64,000 bases of DNA. It comes from Doryteuthis pealeii (taxonomy: Eukaryota; Mollusca; Cephalopoda; Myopsida; Loliginidae). The DNA lies in assembly GCA_023376005.1 (NCBI GenBank), contig CM042141.1:93357135-93421134 (forward strand), written 5' to 3'. Below the pieces are notes generated by a model. It made no database searches, was not told where the DNA came from, and saw nothing but the letters and a program-made list of their open reading frames with translations. Of the stretch, positions 27,074-39,700 are shown piece after piece; within the stretch, counting starts at the first letter, position 1; each line of letters starts with the position of its first letter. Both the position numbers and the translations under genes were made by a program.

Positions 27074-27666
27074 ACAGTTTAATACACTTGTTGTTGTAAA
27101 CAAAATTCATTAGCTGACTTTCAGCCATTAATTTATTGAATGTTGATTAACTTTGTGATTTAAACAAAAATAAAATCATATTAACCTCATTTAGTTCAGA
27201 TTAAAAGCACAGTAAGGGTAACTTGAACTTTTGTAGACCTTATTTTTCCAATGCAGGTATCTTGTATATATAATTTTTATTTTCAAAATTCTGATGGTGT
27301 GAAAAAATCAGAAGGTGCAGTTTGTAAATAAAGAAAAAAAATGACCAAAGCACCGGTACTGTCTGAAAATAATCATCAGTATCATGATGAATGGCCAAAA
27401 GGAAAAACGCTGGAAGAGTTATGAAAGTTAAATATGTAAAAAGTGTTTGATACATTAAGTAGAGCAAAATTATAGGACCTAAGAAGTCAGAAAATACCTA
27501 TTTATATATATAATATAATATACCAAACTTATTGGTAAACCCCTGCGGTAAGAAAAAAACGGCAAATAGTTTAATTGTAAAAATATACTACCAAACTTCA
27601 CCTTCATATATATATATAAGTTAAGAGAAAGGAAATGAATCCGACGGTATGAGTATAGATAAAAGG

Positions 27667-27942
27667 ATATGAAAACAACACAATATACTGTTAAAGTGAA
27701 AACATTTCATATCATATTCATAGCTAATATTGAACAATATTTCGATTTATAAAAATCATCTTCAGAGCTTGTTGTTTACTCCGGACTCATTGAGAGAGGA
27801 GACAAAAATAATATGAATTCAAAACAAAAACATTGATGTTACAAAAAAGCTCTGAAGATGATTTTTATAAATTGAAATATTGTTTAATATTAGCTATGAA
27901 TATGTTATAAAATGTTTTTACTTTAACAGCATATCGTGTTGT

Positions 27943-27950
<8 letters not shown>
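27667..27950 (-). mobile_element. Foldback element with ~95 bp arms, mirror copy
   Basis: Counterpart of 11,735-12,015 beside (AT)n at 27,951-27,993. Confidence 0.7.
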
Positions 27951-27996
<46 letters not shown>

Positions 27997-28469
27997 ATAA
28001 ACAGGCCAAAGTCTAGCCAGGTTAGCAAAATAAGATCTACAAAAGTTTGGCTTTGAGTTACCTTTACCATACTTTTAACGTGGATGACACAGGTGTTAAT
28101 AATTGGCACAGGTGTTGCTTTTTAACCAACAGTCGTTAATTATCTACTGAGCGTTTTCTTAGGGGACAGATTCTGGAGTGTCCCCTTAAAAAAGAATGCA
28201 GTGCTTGGTACTCTGCAGGAGATTGCTGACTGATTTGATCTTTTCAAATTAAATTGGTTCTTCAACTTTTTATGTTAGTAGTTACAGGTAATTTTTTTTT
28301 TTTTTTGTCGGACTAAGGAAAATTTACATTATATATATTAAAACTTTAGAAAAGTTGGAATTTATGTTTTATACCATAAATACTTCAATGATCATGTAGG
28401 AAAAAAGAAGCATACATTAGGTTAAATAAATATCTGTAGATTGCATATGAAATAAAGCTGAATAAATAA

Positions 28470-28472
28470 TCC

Positions 28473-28552
<80 letters not shown>

Positions 28553-28774
28553 GGGGGAAGTAATTCTTAAAATAGCAAAAGATTTAGATGAGAGACCAAG
28601 TAAATCAGAATTAATAGCTTAAAGCTAGATATATAAAAATACAAAAAGAAAAAGTGGGGTATAGTCCAATGGTGAGAATATTAAACTCTAGGCCAAGAGG
28701 TCTGCAACTAGGATAGAAGACGCATGCATTAGGTCAAATAAATTCTTGTAGATTGCACACTAAATAAATAATCC

Positions 28775-28826
<52 letters not shown>

Positions 28827-29215
28827 TTTCACCGGCGCATTGTCTTGATGATGAGTGGCTAACACGCTGCTTTGAAACCAATGATAACAATCACATCTTA
28901 AATGTATTGTACTCTATAATAAATAAATGCAGCGCTTACACCCATAATCGAGCACTTTATTTTCATCTCTCCAATACTAAAAAAATAAAAACCTACTATA
29001 TATATAGAGAGAGAGGGAAAGTAATTTCTAAAATAGCAAAGAATTTGAATAGACACACTCATAAAATGACAGGCCAACTAAAATCAGAATTAATACCTTT
29101 AAAGCTAGATATAAGAATACATTAAAAAAAGAAAAAGAAGAAAAAAAAAGTGCAGTATAATCTAATAGTTAGAGTATTAAACTCTAGGCCAAGAGGTCTG
29201 AGACTAATTCTTATG
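28470..29215 (-). repeat. Mirror copy of the duplicated microsatellite repeat
   Basis: Counterpart of 10,436-11,285. Its dinucleotide runs are of different length: the (TG)n run here is about 26 bp (28,519-28,544) against about 71 bp of (AC)n at 11,103-11,173. Confidence 0.55.
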
Positions 29216-29414
29216 ACAAAAAGATGCAGTACATTAAACTTACAAAGAAAAGGAAATAAATTACAAATCAAAGCAAGCAAGGCTATTTAGTTTCAAATAG
29301 CACTCACTCAGCAGTAGGCAATTGCAAACCACCATTTTAATGACTAAGAAAATGATAAAAATGAATAGAATTGCAATTGCCAATGTCTTTCAAGAAACAG
29401 GACATCAATTTAAG

Positions 29415-29466
<52 letters not shown>

Positions 29467-29539
29467 GGGATGGAGCACTCTATGGCGGCCTTTACATACA
29501 TACATACAGATGTGTGTATTAAACAGTTAAAATCCCCTT

Positions 29540-29650
29540 CGCATTCTGTGGGTGACGATAGCCGAGCTGTTATGCTGTCTGACTAATGCTTAATCGATTG
29601 GAGTTCTATCCCAGCTGTAGGTAGCTCACAAAATGTCTAGCCACACTGAA
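29540..29650 (+). repeat. tRNA-like SINE head (family III)
   Basis: cgatagccgagctgttatgc resembles the Leu/Ser-type A box TRGCCGAGnGGTTA and ggagttctatccc resembles a B box. Copies are at 425-520 (+, noisy) and 10,010-10,100 (-). The body after the head is not matched elsewhere in the window outside the mirrored arms. Confidence 0.42.
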
Positions 29651-32164
29651 GAGACTTGATAAGTCAAAACACGTGTCTGTGGGTAACTATATATAAAGAA
29701 AAGGCATGATCAATAAATTGTTGAAGGCCTTCCAAGTGGTAAAGGCCAGTGTTAAAAAGAGTTTTTAAGGCAGTTGATAATTGACTTGAACTCCTGGAGA
29801 TTGATTCTCTCTGAAAAAGGTCGATATCAAATAATGGATAAAAGTAGAGTTTGGACTCTTGTCTAACTCAAAGAATGTGCAATATCTTTTTTATTTGTTT
29901 TTTTATTTTAGAATAAGGGAATTGGATTTTAGAATAAGGGAATTGGATTTTGAACAAATATTCAATCTGACATAATTCAAAATGGGAAGTTTAAAATATG
30001 AGAAATTCAAAAAGTGAATCATTTAAAACAAACCTTGACGAAAAAAAAGAAATCTCAAAGAAACTAGTATATTAATTTGTATTTTAAAACTTCTCTCAAG
30101 CACGTCAGAATAGAACAGCTCAAAGAGAAATAAAATAATACTTGATTTGGAGGGGGGGGCTTGTTTAAACACACCAGCTGTGCTACTAACTTAGCCATTG
30201 GTTTAGGGAAACCCCAACAAAACCTTTAAATTCACCCCTTAGCCCAAAGAATGGTTTTAAGTTTGGTTTCTCTAGTTTAATGATATATCAACCATCGTTA
30301 GTAATTTAATGCCATAGCCATTCTTGTAGAAGAACAGTAGTGGTACTATTTAACCTATAGCTGGGGGGATGAAGAGGTTCATACCTTTCCCAAGGATATT
30401 AGTCTGACCCATTGTACAGTAATGGTACTATTTAACCCATAGATGGGGGGGATGAAGAGGTTCATACTTTTCCCAAGGATATTAGTCTGACCCATTGTAC
30501 AGAAGAAATGCAAGTTAAAGCATAACCAGGTTTCATAGTGATTATCATCAATTTTGACTAGTATTTTCTTTCATTTTTGAATTGTGTTCATATCACAACT
30601 AGGTACAATGGGTTAAGAATAAACAAATACAAAAAGAAGTTTTAATTAGTAGGCAAACTGGAAAACGATTAATATGCTGTTTATAAACAGGAAATGCTCA
30701 AAAGAATTGGATTACTGAAAGATGATTTTATTTAGATCTTAACATCCAAAGTTCAGTCTTTGACAACATCACTCAATAAGAGTAGAATTATTTTGGAGTT
30801 AAGACTAATTTCTGTGGTAGAAAAATAACTTACTGAAGTACAGGGTGACCCAATAAAAACAGAACCCAAATTCGGTTTTTTGGGGGGTCACACAGTATAT
30901 ATACTATTACTGATGCAGACTACCAGCACAAAAAAACAAAACAAAAAAAAAACAAATTCTGTTGGTGGGATGGGTGGGGGTTTCACCCTGTATGAATCCA
31001 TGAAAAGGTAAAGACAACCTAAATGCAAGTAAACCGAGAAATCCACATTATAGGAGTTGGGGGGGGGGTAAATAGTCTATTCTCATTGGCTAAAGCTGGT
31101 GTACGCATTTTTGTTTAAACAGTTGGAATTTTATCTCTTACCATTTAATTTTGCATGGATGAAGCATGGTACTTTCAAGTGCGTGATCTGACACTTTCAG
31201 AACCAGGTCAGGGGGTTGCTGTTTGAACCTAACCTGATGTCCAAGAACCCGAAATTGGCAATGATGACAGTGCACCACTGAAGACCACCCTTGATACATA
31301 TAGAAAATGTATTAATCTACTATAGCTAGTAATATTCCAAACACTGAGCTTAAATAGGCAGCTCTCTCTAACCTGCCTTCTTCAAGGTGGCTGTTGATTG
31401 ATCAATACAAATTATCAACTAGCACCACAGTTGATCCTCTTTAAACGGTCAATTTACCAAGGGTAGATAACTCCGTTATCCTAACATTTAATTTTTTTCA
31501 AAACTTTTTTTATTTTATTTACGTTGGCTAAATAGATAGATCATAAGATTTTCATCTATCTATATAAGAAGCATACATGGAAGCAAAACTTCAATATATA
31601 ACAAAATTAATGCTTCTTAACTGTACCCAATCAAAGTTAGGAAATTGCATGTCTGGATTGACATGATGCATTGATTAAAATATTATGGATATTAGAATCA
31701 TATTTTACTTTTTGGTGGAGCAAAGTTTAATTCATCATTTTTTTTTTCTTGACAACAAAAAAAAAAAAAAAAACAGAATAAAACAAACTTTTGTACATGA
31801 TAAAAATAAATCAACAATTTGGACATAAGTGGCTATTTCTTTAAAAAGAAAAAAAGAAAAAAAAAGAAAGAAACCCCAAAAAGGTTTGTATCGATATTAT
31901 CCTTACCAAAGCTTATCAACAAAGAACTATAAAAAAAAAAAAAAAAAATTATTTACCCTACAGGTAGGATATGACAAGGTCACAAGTATGAGGCATCCAG
32001 TGAGGACTGAACTCACTTTTCAACAAAGAATTATCTAAGACATCTTTTTCCTGTTGAGCATCACGCCAATAATTATTCATAATTATTATACTCATTTCTT
32101 TTTTCTTTTTACAAGGAATGTTTCTCAAAGGGAAAATTTAAAAAAAGAAAATCTATAATTAATT

Positions 32165-32355
32165 TGATTGTTTTGTTTTATGGCATATCAACCCTTTCAG
32201 GTCATTTAATGCTGAATCATGTCATTTTGATAAACAAAGGACTTAGGTTGTTAACAGTCCCTGCTGATACTTAAGTAGTCACCCATTAAGTATTGTACCG
32301 GCACATTGCTGCTTAACTTCGGGGATCTAGAAGTAAACAGTGCTTTCAGAATGAC
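32165..32355 (-). mobile_element. SINE with 5S rRNA-like module (arm 3 copy)
   Basis: Cleanest of the three mirrored copies: tail at the low-coordinate end (catatcaaccctttcagg), then ggacttaggttgttaacag, then agtcacccattaagtattg and gcttaacttcggggatct, the reverse complement of the 5S-like gaagttaagc region. Confidence 0.68.
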
Positions 32356-32605
32356 TTGACTGTAATTGGTTTGGTTTGTTTTAAGGCATACCAACCTCAG
32401 TGGGTCATTTAATGCCGACAAAGATTTGAAATAAATTCATTCTTAATGGATACTCAATTTTTTTATAAACATTTTTCTATTTAACCCATAGATGGGACCC
32501 TAACAGGTATTACCACTTCAGGTCAGAGTGGATCTGGGAGCAATTGTGAAGAAGGGGTGCTCCACATTTCCCAAACCTCCAGAACTGGAACCTCACTTGA
32601 CTGAA
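32356..32605 (-). mobile_element. Shared-tail element fragment (arm 3 copy)
   Basis: Minus-strand counterpart of 7,040-7,302, tail at 32,370-32,420 (aaggcataccaacctcagtg). Immediately abuts the 5S-like SINE at 32,165-32,355. The noisier copy of arm 1 lies at 3,240-3,515. Confidence 0.58.
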
Positions 32606-33584
32606 ATAATTTATAATTTGCACAAAAATATAAACATTAAAATCAGTGAGGGAATATAAGGAAAATTTGCTAACATTTTGTCAAAAAATTTTTTTGCATG
32701 GAATTTTTCCATATGGAATGTACTTTGGGAAGGGAAAACAATCATTTAACTCTAATTATTTATCTTACTGGGGGTGGGGGGTTTGTTCATTTTTTTGTTC
32801 TTTTGTTTATCAATGAAAACAATACAAATTGTTTTATTCGGGCTAATTGACATACGATATGGAAAGAAAAAAAAATCAAAATATATGTATAGATAATTGT
32901 ACAATTTATAAATATCTAGTGGCGATTTCAATACCTAAAAATCTATTTATTTGTGTAAATATTTCTACAGAGATAGAAATATCTTTAAAAAAAATTTTTT
33001 CTTAAAAAGCGTTTTTTCAAACCTGTTGATTAAATAAGATTTGTAAATAAAATCATTACAAATTAATTTGTATCAATATTTCATGATAAATTTTTATACA
33101 GGTACACAACCTGTTATCTGAAAAAAAATATATAGAGACTATTAAGCTGATCCTTAGGCAATGAGAATATTTTTTGCAGTGAACCATGTAAATATTCAGC
33201 CTGAGTTAAGTACATTAAGACTATATATAACTCACTTAAAAACTGCTTTAATAAAATCTACATCATACTTGCAAATAAAGGGAAGTATTCTAATTATAGA
33301 ATTTAAAAGCTAGCACCCTTAGAAATGATAATCCTCAGGTTAGTGTGGATACTGACCCCCTCACTATTATTATTAAAGTTGCAAAGAGAACTGAAAGTTG
33401 TCTTATTCTTGTAGAGTCCTTTAGCACCAATAAAGGATTAATAAAAGGTTTGGCTACAATGTGTTATTCTATTTGTTATAAGGCTCTAAAAATCCAAAGT
33501 TTTTTTTTTCAGGGAAAATAAAATTGAGATTTTGTTTTGAGATTTTGGGTTTTCCAAATTCCAGGCGAGAGATTGTGTGCTTCC

Positions 33585-33850
33585 TGCTTCATATTGGCCA
33601 AGGGTGAAACAAAAATAAAGTAGGCGGAATGGCCTATATTTGGTATCAGCTGAACAGCAAGGAGTCTATCCCATTTCCACTAGTACTAGACCAGGGAGAT
33701 TGTTTTTGCATCTGAGGTGGAGCGCCACACCTACCATCAACTCCCTACTTTACCACACAGATCCATGCTGTGCTACTCATGCACCGAGTTGGTTTTGGTG
33801 AGGACTGGTATCAAACCCGGAACCTTGTGGTTCCTAGGCAGATAATATCC
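33585..33850 (-). mobile_element. tRNA-derived SINE (family I), arm 3 copy
   Basis: Body blocks on the minus strand: cctaggaaccacaaggttcc head remnant, ggtttgataccagtcctc B box, gtggtaaagtagggagttg, cgctccacctcag, caatctccctggtctagta. The A-box half of the head is lost. Confidence 0.66.
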
Positions 33851-34062
33851 TAGGGTAAGACATTATAAATACAAGAGGGTTAAATAAATAAACTGAATAT
33901 CACTGAGCTGATTACAGTAATGGTAGTTCTGAAGACGGCTGGAAATTTAAACCTCAAAACATTAACTTAGTAGCAGAGGAATCATTTATATGAATATTTT
34001 ACTTATAGGGCGAATAGCCTTCTATCCTTGTTTCTGGGAGAAGTATTGAAATGAAAGAATGA

Positions 34063-34376
34063 ACTTATAGAAAAATGGAATAAGAGAAACTGTCATCACA
34101 CTCAGAATTGCTGAGGCATGGAATAAGCTGCCCACATCCATTGTAGGCTGCCGAAACTCTGCATCTTTAAAGCCTCCATGTAGTCCGCCAACACTATACC
34201 TGATACCCTCTCCACACACATATGCACACACGCGCACACATACATGCATATTATTACTGTAAACTGTTCATGTTCCTGACACTAATATATTATTCTGTGT
34301 ACTAGACATGAGACTTTGATGAGTTGTGGTGCACTTGAGCACTGTACACAATAAATTTCATTATTATTTTTTTTAA
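34063..34376 (+). mobile_element. CR1/L2-like LINE 3' end (arm 3)
   Basis: Contains the cggaataagctgcc-type block (ggaataagctgcccacatcc), aagcctccatgtagtccgc and the terminal gcactgtacacaataaattt followed by ATT repeats. It ends almost exactly at the fold-back equivalent point, about 34,415. Confidence 0.65.
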
Positions 34377-34598
34377 TGCAATCATTTTGAAAATGGATTA
34401 TCAACTTTTTAAAATTCTTATCAGAAAGAAATATATTTTGCTTAGATATTAATTACTAAAAGATCAGTAGATGAACTAAATAATTTTACTCCTTGATTAT
34501 TTTTCATAATTTTCAAATTTAAAAAATCTTTGTTTATTTTTATTTTTTTATTTTTTTGACATTATTTTTTTAAGATTTGTGATAGTAATGAAATAATC

Positions 34599-34888
34599 AC
34601 AGAGATCCTGATAGATACGCGTCCTGCATCCCTGATGCACAAAAATCTAAAAGGACGCAGTAAAATCGTATCTATGGGTCCCAGTGTTTTACTTTTTTCT
34701 TCCCTCACCATTTCAAGCTAACTGTAAATACATTTCAATAGTTTCTTAGAAATGAATTACACAGGATAGGTTACAAGGTAGGAGTTAGACGGCTTTAGTT
34801 GGGACCCATACATTTTCCTGGGGACTCATTCAAAGCAAATATGTGCATCCCAAGACGCATTAAATCTAAAAGCTATCAGCATCACTGT
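34599..34888 (-). mobile_element. Repeat family R3 (three copies, imperfect inverted ends)
   Basis: Shares aactcctaccttgtaaccta, agctaactgtaaata-type and gaaatggtgagggaagaaaa blocks with 54,390-54,724 and 62,434-62,690. The ends are imperfectly inverted (cag-gat-ctgatag at one end, complement of cagagatcctgatagatacg at the other), so a MITE-like DNA element is likely. Confidence 0.55.
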
Positions 34889-35459
34889 GATCATATACGA
34901 ATCAAATATAGTACAAAAAAAAAAAAAAAATAAAGTTTAGAAATCTTTATAAAAGATGATGGTTTCTTGGTTCGGTTTGTTTAATGACATCAACCTTCAC
35001 AGCTTATTTAATGCCAAAGCCGTAATTGTAGAACAATAGTGGTGCTATTTAACCTATAGCTAGTAGGATTAGGGGGTGCATACCTTTCCCAAAGGTATTA
35101 GCCCAAAAGTGAACATAATAACACCATTGGAGTTTGAACTCATTTACAACAATGTTGCAGACCAGCATGTTAGCCATGGAGATTCCCGCTTTTAAAGATG
35201 AGAGCATACACAACCAAGAAATATTATTTTATGGTTCATATTTGCTTACTAGTTTATGTTTGCAGGTTTTTATCAAACTGGATGTTCTTGGCCTGACCTC
35301 TATCAAAAGAAGAAATTTATTTTGGTCCTCATGTTGGGTGAAGATCTTTTGGATGCTACCAAAAACAAAACTGAAAGTAATAATTCTATTTCATACTGAT
35401 AAAGATATTCTAAAGCAGCAGAATCAAATAAAATTAGGGAAAATTGTTCTCAAACTTTG

Positions 35460-35460
<1 letters not shown>

Positions 35461-35507
<47 letters not shown>
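35461..35507 (+). repeat. (AT)n microsatellite
   Basis: About 23 AT units. Other AT tracts: 2,465-2,507; 8,034-8,080; 10,183-10,213; 11,708-11,737; 12,617-12,652; 19,152-19,188; 20,536-20,577; 27,030-27,068; 27,951-27,993; 29,418-29,461; 51,039-51,081; 60,112-60,143; 62,309-62,331. Confidence 0.9.
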
Positions 35508-35508
<1 letters not shown>

Positions 35509-36143
35509 AATCTAATTTTAGATAAACATGTTGAAAAATTAGATCAGTTTTAAAACTTAACCCTCTCTTGTATATGCAAGAACAATAAACAGCATATGAT
35601 AAACAATTATAATAATAATAATAATAATAAATCATGATGGAATAATTCACCATTTCTTGAGAAAAAAAAAAAAAAAGAAATAAAAATATAAAAAAGAAAA
35701 ATATGTATATATAAATTAAAAAAAAAAAAAAAAAAAAATCACAGCCTGAAAGAACCTGTTTTAAGACGTCTTTTTTTCTTTGTTTCTTTTAAAAAGAACA
35801 AAAGAAAAAAAAAAGAATTTAAAATAATAGTATTTTGCAAATGGAATAATTTTGTTTTAAATTTTTTTGGTATAATCAAAACAGATTAATATATCATTAT
35901 TATTACTTATTCAGCATTAAATGATTATCATTCATTTTAAGTAAATACATTTAAAAAAAAAAAAAAAGAAGCTATATACCAACTCCAAATATATTAACAG
36001 TTAGTTACATAATTGAAGATTGTAACTGAACAGACTGAAGAACTTCTAAAAATGAAAAATAATCCAGGGAACGAGGGGGGTGGGGGTGTAAACTATTGAT
36101 TTGTTTCTTAATGAAAATTACAAATTAACAAGGATACTGAAGA

Positions 36144-36332
36144 TCATCTCAATAATGGTGATCTTTCGTTTAGATAATCTGAATGTGGATCATCCAAGTG
36201 ACTCACTAAAACACGTCCTACAACATCGATTTGAACCTTTCGAAAGTCTTTGACATACGTCACAAAGAAGGAGAGAAAAGATATTGCCAGTAACCATTCA
36301 GATGAAGTGCTGATGATATGTGCCGTGAAACC
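36144..36332 (-). CDS. DRAM2: DRAM2-like terminal coding exon 6
   Basis: The 189 bp exon encodes 62 residues and a stop. It begins [20 protein letters not shown], the last membrane helix with the family's invariant Glu-Trp, continues [15 protein letters not shown] (the family has F-x-T-[YF]-[IV]-[RQK]-D-F), and ends in a cytosolic tail [16 protein letters not shown]. The ERSPLL segment fits the acidic dileucine sorting consensus [DE]xxxL[LI], consistent with delivery to lysosomes. The acceptor is tgtttttcag. A noisy inverted copy of this exon is at 47,094-47,256. The 3' untranslated region should extend below 36,144; I could not fix a poly(A) site. Confidence 0.9.
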   Translation of the reverse strand, partial: GFTAHIISTSSEWLLAISFLSFFVTYVKDFRKVQIDVVGRVLVSHLDDPHSDYLNERSPLLR

Positions 36333-36685
36333 CTGAAAAACATAAACATGAGAAATAAATTTTATTTTTAAAATTAAAAGTCTCAACATCAATGAGAAAA
36401 ACTCAATAAAGTTTGAAATAAAAATGTAATAGAAGATAAAAGGTGTATGAAAAGTGTTTAAGATGCAATCCAGCCATAAAAACTAGTTTAAATGAAAGTC
36501 CCCAGGATAATCAAGAAAGATACGGAATGTTCCGGGAATTCATATGGTTAACAAATCCATAATGTTGCGGTCTTTGCCATATCGAAAATGAACCTCCAGT
36601 GATTAAAAGTTAATCCAAAATTTGTTTTTCTGTAGACAATATAAGTATATAATGAGTGGAAATAAATCCGACAGTATATATATAT

Positions 36686-36735
<50 letters not shown>

Positions 36736-39700
36736 TGTTGGAGTTTTTTGGTATATAAGATGTGCTGGAAACCGCCACTTAAATTTATAGACTCAGTGTG
36801 GGCATTTGGTTAAAGCTAGCCAATCAACAGCTCGAATATATGGTTAGGTAACTATTTAATCGCTGATATTGAAAGCCGTTCATTTACACGTTATTTACCA
36901 TTGATGAACAGATCTGCAACCAAGGACTTTGCTCAACGCAAGGGTTTTACCCAACATTAAGGGACACCTAGGAACAACCAAAGGATTCTACCCAACACTA
37001 AGGGACACTGGGAGACAACCAAAGGTTTCTTCACTAAGGATCAGCCTCTGCTTAACACACGGGATTTCCACTGTAATGTGCTCTCACTTGAAGCCGAAAA
37101 ATGGCCACAAAAATCTTAACACACACACACACACACACACACACAAGCACATTAACTACTTATGGATCTGTAAGGAAAAGTTATTCCTGTTTGCCCAATT
37201 ATAATCACAGAATATAAGATAATATAATTCATGTCTCTCAATATCAAAGACTAAAAATAAAAAGGTGAAAATAAAATGTGAATAAGTTTAAACGTTATAC
37301 TTACTTCCATATCCGGTTTCCAATGCAATGGATCATTTTTGTAATTTTTTCCTGCATATGCAGCGGCTGCAAAAGCTACGATCATAAGTTAAAGAAAAAA
37401 ATTGTTTTGCTTTGGGGGAGTGGGGAGAAAACTGAAAATTTCTAATATTTCCGCTCCCTCATCAAAAAATAAATAAGTTGTTGACTAATGTTGTAAACAT
37501 ATTGGAGGAGAGGGGATGAAGAGAGGGGACGGAAGAGGAGGGGATGGAGGAACTCTCACAATAGTTTTGGCCTTCTAGCCAATAATAGCTTGTCTTCTTT
37601 CCAGTTCATCCAGTTGACTGTGGCAAGGAGGGGTACCTAGCTTAACACTCAATCTACCTGATCAACTGTTAAGTTTGGGTTCAATCTTTACAAATTCCTT
37701 TCACTGGATCAATTCATAGGAACCAATCAACTCTTGATTCATTCTTAATCAGTTCTTACCTCATTTCTTCCTTAAGAAGGTTCTCTATTTCATGCTATAA
37801 TTGATGGGGTCTGTTGCCAAGCCTCTCTGGGGATTAATATGTCTCCTGTGACTGAGGTAGGGTTTTAACCCACTTTATCACACTGCTCTCCATACAAATA
37901 GACAATACTTAGAACTATTCAGGTTTGGTTTGGGTTGGTTTGCTTTACGGCATATCAACCTTAGTGGGTCATTTAATGCCAACAAAGTTTTGAAATAAAT
38001 TCATTCTTAATGGATACTCAATTTTTTTATAAACACATTTTTCTATTTAACCCATAGATGTAACCTTAACAGGTACTACCACTCCAGGTCAGAGTAGACC
38101 AGGGAGCAATGGTGATGAAGGGGTGCTTCACATTCCCCAAATCTCCAGAACTGGAACCTCACCATCAGTTAGAGTTTAACATCATACCCAGGACATGAAG
38201 ACCCTCAGCCAAATCCTTCTAGCACCCATATGATAAAAAGGGTTGGGGCTTGCCATAAGGGCAATAGGATTGGGAAAATCATATAGGTGCTAGGGCTTGA
38301 CGTGACCAGCAGATTGATCGGAGGGGGCCTATCTGATCACCTGTCTGGCCTAAGTAAGAACCAAAGTGGAGTGTTGCATGTCATAGACTGCTCAGCTACC
38401 AGGGTTCCATCCTTAAGCATCAAGGGTTGCCACCTAGGGCCAACAAGTGGCCCCATTGGAGGAATCTTACCCCTCTGCAGAGGTGCAGTCAGTATATTCT
38501 AATGCCCCAGCCGACAGGGCGGAAGAAAACGATGGAAAGGAAAGGAAGGAATGTAAAAGATGGGAACGAAAAGAAGGGAAGAAAAAGAAGGAAAAGGAAA
38601 GGAAGATGAAAAGAGAAAGACAAGAAAAAGAAGGAAAAAGAAAGATTTTACGGCATATCAACGATACCAAGAAAGGAGAGACAGAAAAGAGGGCAAATAA
38701 ACAAGCAAACAATGATCTTCATTCATCTAATATTTCTAATATAAATAGAAAATATTAATAATAATTGTTGCAGCATAGTGGTGATTTCGGCAAGGATCAA
38801 ACTCGCGGCCTTCTGCGAGTAAAGCAGAATTGCAGCACAGTGTTTTGTGTACTGGATCATTTGCATGCGATGTTTTATACTGATCATTTGCATGCGATGT
38901 GCTATATTAGTACATCTAGTACATAAGACCTTGAAAATCAAAAACTACTTTGTTCTTCCTAATGCTGGTACAATAATAATGAAATTTATTGCATACAGTG
39001 TTCAAGTGCACCACAACTTATCAAAGTCCCATGCATAAGCACTGCAAGAGGAAGAACACGAGAGGAGAGATAACTATGTACCTGAAGTTTCTGCTATTGA
39101 ACAGAATGACATCACTGAAGTTGATCCTGGCACTAAATAAATGTTGAAGGCCTTGGACTTTGGCAACTTCATAGATTTTCAAGTAACACAGCCTATTCCA
39201 TCAATGGGAGGCTTCTGAGGTCCAGGTGGTCCCCGGACATAAAATAAAAATGTGTGTCAAATGGAAAATATTAATGCCTACAAAGTCAGAAAAACATTTG
39301 CCATAGTATTGGCGGACTATAGGAAGTGTGGAGGCTTTGAAAGATGTAGTGTTTTGGGTGCCCACAACGGACGCAGGCAGCTTATTCCATGCCTCAGCAA
39401 CTCTGAGCATGAAAAAATGTTTCTGAAAGTCATGTGAGCTATGCTGTCTGGCAACTGACCTGGTAAACGCTCATCAGGTCATTAATCATCTTAACAACAG
39501 CAACCTTGAGCACTTTTTTGATCTCCATGTTTCTAACACACGTGGGCATGCCTACAAAGTCAGAAAACAGCATAGCTCACATGACTTTTGGAAACATTTT
39601 TTCACGCTCAGAGTTGCTGAGGCATGGAATAAGCTGCCTGCGTCCGTTGTGGGATGCCAAAACACTGCATCTTTCAAAGCCTTCATGCTTCCTGTAGTCT

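Larger units (their letters stand above)
19873..34415 (+). repeat. Inverted arm 3 (mirrors 5,242-19,772)
   Basis: Second contig's copy, and the one that runs on into unique sequence at about 34,416. It lacks the AT tract near 31,592 that arms 1 and 2 both have. Unfeatured parts (22,660-24,010; 24,580-25,490; 25,970-27,020; 28,000-28,470; 31,000-32,160; 32,610-33,580) are the same AT-rich sequence in reverse. Confidence 0.87.
34416..35560. other. Unique sequence between the two inverted duplications
   Basis: Contains repeat R3 (34,599-34,888), a diverged shared-tail/SINE piece at 34,965-35,140 and an (AT)n tract. An open frame of 108 codons at 35,134-35,460 (+) has no recognisable motif, no splice or codon evidence, and begins in repeat sequence; I do not call it a gene. 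Part may be the 3' untranslated region of the DRAM2-like gene. Confidence 0.6.
35560..39450 (+). repeat. Second inverted duplication, clean arm
   Basis: Contains exons 5 and 6, a microsatellite, the long retroelement and a LINE tail. Unique intron sequence pairs with the other arm, for example the tccttggttg/caaccaagga and cctaaccata regions at 36,840-37,010 with 46,500-46,680. Confidence 0.75.

Noticed and set aside
35134..35460. 108-codon open frame on the plus strand
   Set aside because: No recognisable motif, begins in repeat sequence, runs into an AT microsatellite, and is just below the 3' end of the minus-strand gene.
36548..36813. Open frames rich in Tyr-Ile, Val-Cys and Thr-His repeats
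   Set aside because: Direct translations of the AT/AC microsatellite on both strands. The same applies to similar frames at 10,134-10,328, 10,732-10,920, 26,841-27,128 and 50,967-51,245.
38427..38758. Lys/Glu-rich open frames of about 100 codons
   Set aside because: They are produced by the GGAA-rich purine tract and exist in several frames at once.
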